Origin: Gemmatimonadota bacterium
GTDB lineage: Bacteria; Gemmatimonadota; Gemmatimonadetes; Longimicrobiales; Gaopeijiaceae
Assembly: GCA_022822325.1 (NCBI GenBank)
Contig: JAJEBW010000024.1
Coordinates: 62,001-126,000, forward strand
Length of the DNA stretch: 64,000 bases
Direction of reading: 5' to 3'
How positions within the stretch are numbered: position 1 is the stretch's first letter; every line of letters starts with the position of its first letter. The position numbers were made by a program, and so were the translations under genes. This document shows positions 61,295-64,000 of this stretch, piece by piece. Under the pieces are notes generated by a model that worked only from the letters and a program-made list of their open reading frames with translations, had not been told where the DNA came from and did not search any database.

Positions 61295-62692
61295 GTGGCA
61301 AGACCGCCTCGGAGTCCGTCCGGGCCCGGTTCGCGGCGGACGGATGGCGAAGGTAAGGCGCGCGAGTTGGGCCGGGCCGTTCTCTTCCTGGCCGCGATTC
61401 TCCAGCTTTCCTCCTGCGCTCCGACGGACCGGGGGGTCGCCGCGCGGGCGGGCGACTGGACGCTGACAGAGTCCCGGCTGGCCGAACTGCTGGTATTGGC
61501 GCAGCCCTTCCCGCTGGATTCGCTTGCGGTTCATCAGTTTGCCGAGATGTGGACATCTGCGGCGGCGCTCTCGCAACGGGCCGCTGCGGGCGATTCGCTC
61601 CTGGGTTCGGAGGCGCGCGAGGCATCGACCTGGCTGGATCGGCGCGAAGCGATCCTGGAGATTGACCGGCGGGAGCGGCTGGGGGCGGCCGTCGCGCGAG
61701 ACGAGGCCGAGATTGCGCAGCTCTTTGCCGAGGGATCTCTGCGTCTGGTCGCCCATGTGCTGCGCCGGGTGGGGCCGGCGACCTCATCGAGCGAACGACT
61801 CCTTCAACAGCGCACGATCGAACGTCTGCTCGCCACGATCGCCGAGGGGGGCGGATGGAACGATGCGGTGGCGGAGAGCGAGGACGCGGAGTCGCAGCGG
61901 CGGGGCGGATTGCTCGGAGTCTTTGCCGCGGGCGAACTTCCGACCACACTGGACCGGGCCGCCTTTCGGCTTGAACCGGGGCAGGTCTCCGGGGTGGTGC
62001 AGAGCGCCGAGGGCTTCCATATCGTGTACCGGCCGCGCTTCGAGGAGGTGGGGACTCTCTTTCGCGACCTGCTGGCGGAGCGCGATCTGGCCCAGGCCGA
62101 TGCGGGCGCCGCGGAGGGAGTGCGCGAGGCGCGTTCCTTTGCAGCCACCTCCGGCGCGCATGTCGTGGTGGCGCGAATGGCCGAGGATCCGGCCGGATGG
62201 CTCGATTCGGAGCAGGTGCTGGCCACCTGGGATGGGGGCGCGCTGAGAGCTGCGGTGGTGGCGCGGGTGCTGGCCTTCTTTCCGCCCGAGTCGCTCGCGG
62301 AGTTGATCGAGGTGGGGGAGGAGGGCCGGGTGCGGCTCATCGCCGATGTGGGCACGCGCGAACTCCGCCTGACCGATGCGGCCGCCCGGGGGCTTGCGCT
62401 GGACGCGCCGACGGCCGACCGGCTTGCGCTCCTGCACGACGAAGAGATCGAGCACTGGACGCGGGTGCTGGAGCTGAACGGACCCGACGCTCCCTCGCGG
62501 GAGGCCCTCGCGCGCTACATGGAGGCCGTGGTGGCGCGCCGCGAGGACGCCCGTTCGATGCCGCCCCTCTTCGAGGCCTGGATCAGGGACGGGATCGAGA
62601 CGCGGGTGAATGGCCGCGGAGTCCTGGCGGCGATCGTGACGGCGCGTGGAATGCTGGCCGAAGCGGGGGGCGGGGGGACGGGGGATTCGTGA
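61295..62692 (+). CDS. Parvulin-type (PpiC/SurA-like) peptidyl-prolyl isomerase lipoprotein
   Basis: GTG at 61295 preceded by AGGA. 465 residues; lipobox LSSC (Cys about 41). An N-terminal SurA-like helical region (about 45-145) is followed by a parvulin domain: LVAHVLRR, QRRGGLLGVFAAGELPTTLDRAAFRLEPGQVSGVV and GFHIVYRPRF are diagnostic. A long helical C-terminal part follows. It should help fold outer-membrane proteins in the periplasm. Its stop overlaps the GTG of the next gene (GTGA). Confidence 0.88.
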   Translation: MARPPRSPSGPGSRRTDGEGKARELGRAVLFLAAILQLSSCAPTDRGVAARAGDWTLTESRLAELLVLAQPFPLDSLAVHQFAEMWTSAAALSQRAAAGDSLLGSEAREASTWLDRREAILEIDRRERLGAAVARDEAEIAQLFAEGSLRLVAHVLRRVGPATSSSERLLQQRTIERLLATIAEGGGWNDAVAESEDAESQRRGGLLGVFAAGELPTTLDRAAFRLEPGQVSGVVQSAEGFHIVYRPRFEEVGTLFRDLLAERDLAQADAGAAEGVREARSFAATSGAHVVVARMAEDPAGWLDSEQVLATWDGGALRAAVVARVLAFFPPESLAELIEVGEEGRVRLIADVGTRELRLTDAAARGLALDAPTADRLALLHDEEIEHWTRVLELNGPDAPSREALARYMEAVVARREDARSMPPLFEAWIRDGIETRVNGRGVLAAIVTARGMLAEAGGGGTGDS

Positions 62693-64000
62693 TCGCGGCG
62701 GCCCGGACCGCTCGGAGGTCGGGACGGACATTCGATCTGTCGCGCCCCGGATGCGCCGCTCGCACGGTCTGCAAAGAGGAAGGGACCAGGGCTTCGCCTC
62801 GCCTTGCCGGTTCGGCGCATCGCCGCTTTCGGCGCGCACTCGCGATGGTCCACGGACCGCTGGTGGCCGCCGCGCTTTTCGGCTGCGGCGACACCCCCCC
62901 CACCCCACCCCCCGACCTCGGCGACCCCACGGCGAATCTGGATGCGGGCGACCGCGGCCGCTTCCTTCTCGGCCGCGCCCTCTTCGAGCGTCTGGCCACC
63001 CCCGACGAGGGCCTCGGCCCCCTTTTCAATGCGGAGCGCTGCAGCGACTGCCACGATCAGCCGGTCGTGGGCGGCGGCGGCGCCCGCATTCGGGTCGTCA
63101 AGGCCACGCGCTTCGCCGATGGACGCTGCGACCTCCTCCACGCCGAGGGCGGCGACAATATCCAGCGCCGCGCCACCGATCTCCTGGCCGCGCACGGGTT
63201 GGGCCCCGAGCGGATCCCCGCCGCGGCCACCGCTTCGGCGCGCGTCACCGCCCCGCCCCTCTTCGGTCTCGGCCTGATCGGCGCCGTCCCCGATGCGGTC
63301 CTCCTGGAGGCCGCCGACCCTGACGACCGCGACGGCGACGGCATCTCGGGACGTTTGCCGCGCCTGCCCGACGGACGGAGCGCGCGCTTCGGTCGCAAGG
63401 GGGACGCCGCCACCCTCCGCGATTTCGTGGTCTCGGCTCTCCGCTTCGAGCTCGGCTTCACCACCCCCGCCCACCTCGACGAGATCGCCGTGAATGGCGT
63501 CCCCGTACCGCCCGGCGCCGACCCCGCGCGCGACCCTGAAATCGACCCCGTCGCGCTGGGCCAGCTCACCGACTACCTCCGCTTCCTCGCGGCCCCCGCC
63601 CCCGACCGCGACCTCCCCGATGCGGCCCGCGACACCGTCGCCCGGGGGCAGGCCCTCTTTCGCCAGATCGGCTGCACATCGTGCCACCGCGAGACGCTGG
63701 TCACGGCCGTCGCGGACACCCCCGCCTCAACCGGCGCCGGCTCCGTTGCCGCCCCGCTCGCCGACCGCACGATCCGGCCCTGGTCCGATCTGCTGCTGCA
63801 CGACATGGGCGAAGGGCTGGCCAACGTCTGCGGATCCGACGCCGCCCCCGCCGAACTTCGCACGGCGCCGCTCTGGGGCCTCCGCCACCGCAACCTCTTC
63901 CTCCACGACGGGCGCGCCTCCGATCTTCCCGCCGCCATCCGCGCGCACGGGGGCGAAGCCGCCGCCATCCGCGACGCGTTCCTTGCGCTGCCCGCAGAGG
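62689..64000 (+). CDS. Diheme oxidoreductase (DUF1111/thiol-oxidoreductase type), truncated by window edge
   Basis: An open frame of 437 codons runs off the right edge. GTG at 62689 overlaps the parvulin stop, but a likelier mature start is ATG 62845, whose product begins with a short leader and lipobox LFGC. Two c-heme sites are seen: CSDCH (about residue 122-126 from the GTG) and CTSCH (about 328-332). LFGLGLIGAVPDAVLL, DGDGISGRL, FGRKGDAATLRDF, DYLRFLAAP, HDMGEGLAN and LWGLRHRNLFLHDGRA match the diheme oxidoreductase family. It is likely a periplasmic redox enzyme linked to imelysin-type or peptide-oxidising systems in relatives; substrate unknown. Confidence 0.85.
   Translation, partial: MIAAARTARRSGRTFDLSRPGCAARTVCKEEGTRASPRLAGSAHRRFRRALAMVHGPLVAAALFGCGDTPPTPPPDLGDPTANLDAGDRGRFLLGRALFERLATPDEGLGPLFNAERCSDCHDQPVVGGGGARIRVVKATRFADGRCDLLHAEGGDNIQRRATDLLAAHGLGPERIPAAATASARVTAPPLFGLGLIGAVPDAVLLEAADPDDRDGDGISGRLPRLPDGRSARFGRKGDAATLRDFVVSALRFELGFTTPAHLDEIAVNGVPVPPGADPARDPEIDPVALGQLTDYLRFLAAPAPDRDLPDAARDTVARGQALFRQIGCTSCHRETLVTAVADTPASTGAGSVAAPLADRTIRPWSDLLLHDMGEGLANVCGSDAAPAELRTAPLWGLRHRNLFLHDGRASDLPAAIRAHGGEAAAIRDAFLALPAE

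Noticed and set aside
1-64000. CRISPR arrays, rRNA operons, insertion sequences, phage genes
   Set aside because: No regularly spaced repeats, no rRNA-like stretches and no transposase or phage motifs were found on either strand.

Overview
This window is a high-GC (about 70% by eye) bacterial chromosome segment. The most likely source is a Gemmatimonadota bacterium or a close relative. Reasons: exported S9 peptidases with PD40-type propellers, a SusC/SusD pair, carboxypeptidase-regulatory/plug proteins, DUF5916 and DUF4837-like proteins, many Tat signals and lipoboxes, and an aa3-type oxidase fed by multiheme cytochromes. The phylum is inferred; no rRNA or tRNA gene is present.

Layout. 1-5.1 kb: a left-truncated unknown gene (minus), an S9 peptidase with an Nramp-like transporter (plus), and an FKBP isomerase lipoprotein (minus). 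5.3-10.9 kb: a tightly coupled minus-strand operon of a CehA/McbA-type metallohydrolase, a small membrane protein, an endonuclease-like lipoprotein and a Tat-exported FMN alpha-hydroxyacid dehydrogenase that carries a CxxCH motif. 11.1-12.2 kb: a cupin and a TlpA-like thioredoxin. 12.2-15.2 kb: a lower-GC insert with a 931-residue helical-repeat protein ending in a Rossmann-like (DUF2325-type) domain, next to a broken vapC/PIN gene. 15.2-21.7 kb: a cytochrome oxidase operon headed by a triheme cytochrome c. 21.9-26.7 kb: a plug-like lipoprotein, an S15/CocE hydrolase, a BKACE enzyme and a divergent 3-hydroxyacyl dehydrogenase, which is flanked by two copies of an imperfect 64-bp repeat. 26.9-28.0 kb: five very small genes joined by ATGA/GTGA overlaps.

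28.1-35.6 kb: a metallo-beta-lactamase-fold enzyme, a frameshifted class A beta-lactamase-like gene, a beta-lactamase/alpha-beta-hydrolase fusion, an RnfD-like membrane protein with a Cys-rich Sel1-like tail, and a small HTH/SecB chimera. 35.6-43 kb: an S9/DPP-IV-like peptidase divergent from a SusC/SusD outer-membrane importer, which suggests peptide use. 43-49.3 kb: a DUF4143 ATPase, a Tat-exported FAD oxidoreductase coupled to a monoheme cytochrome c, a DUF4837-like lipoprotein and a class C-type serine hydrolase. 49.3-58.8 kb: dnaE, a Spy/CpxP-like protein, an alpha/beta hydrolase, a FEN-type exonuclease with an internal repeat, and a DUF5916 beta-barrel protein. 58.9-64 kb: a coiled-coil membrane protein, a barrel-less plug protein, a DUF4399 lipoprotein, a parvulin isomerase and a right-truncated diheme oxidoreductase.

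Taken together, the genes describe an aerobic heterotroph that degrades peptides and beta-lactam-like or ester substrates outside the cytoplasm. Its periplasmic flavin dehydrogenases plausibly pass electrons through c-type cytochromes to the terminal oxidase. The parts least explained by known systems are the repeat/Rossmann protein at 12.2-15.0 kb and the chain of small genes at 26.9-28.0 kb.
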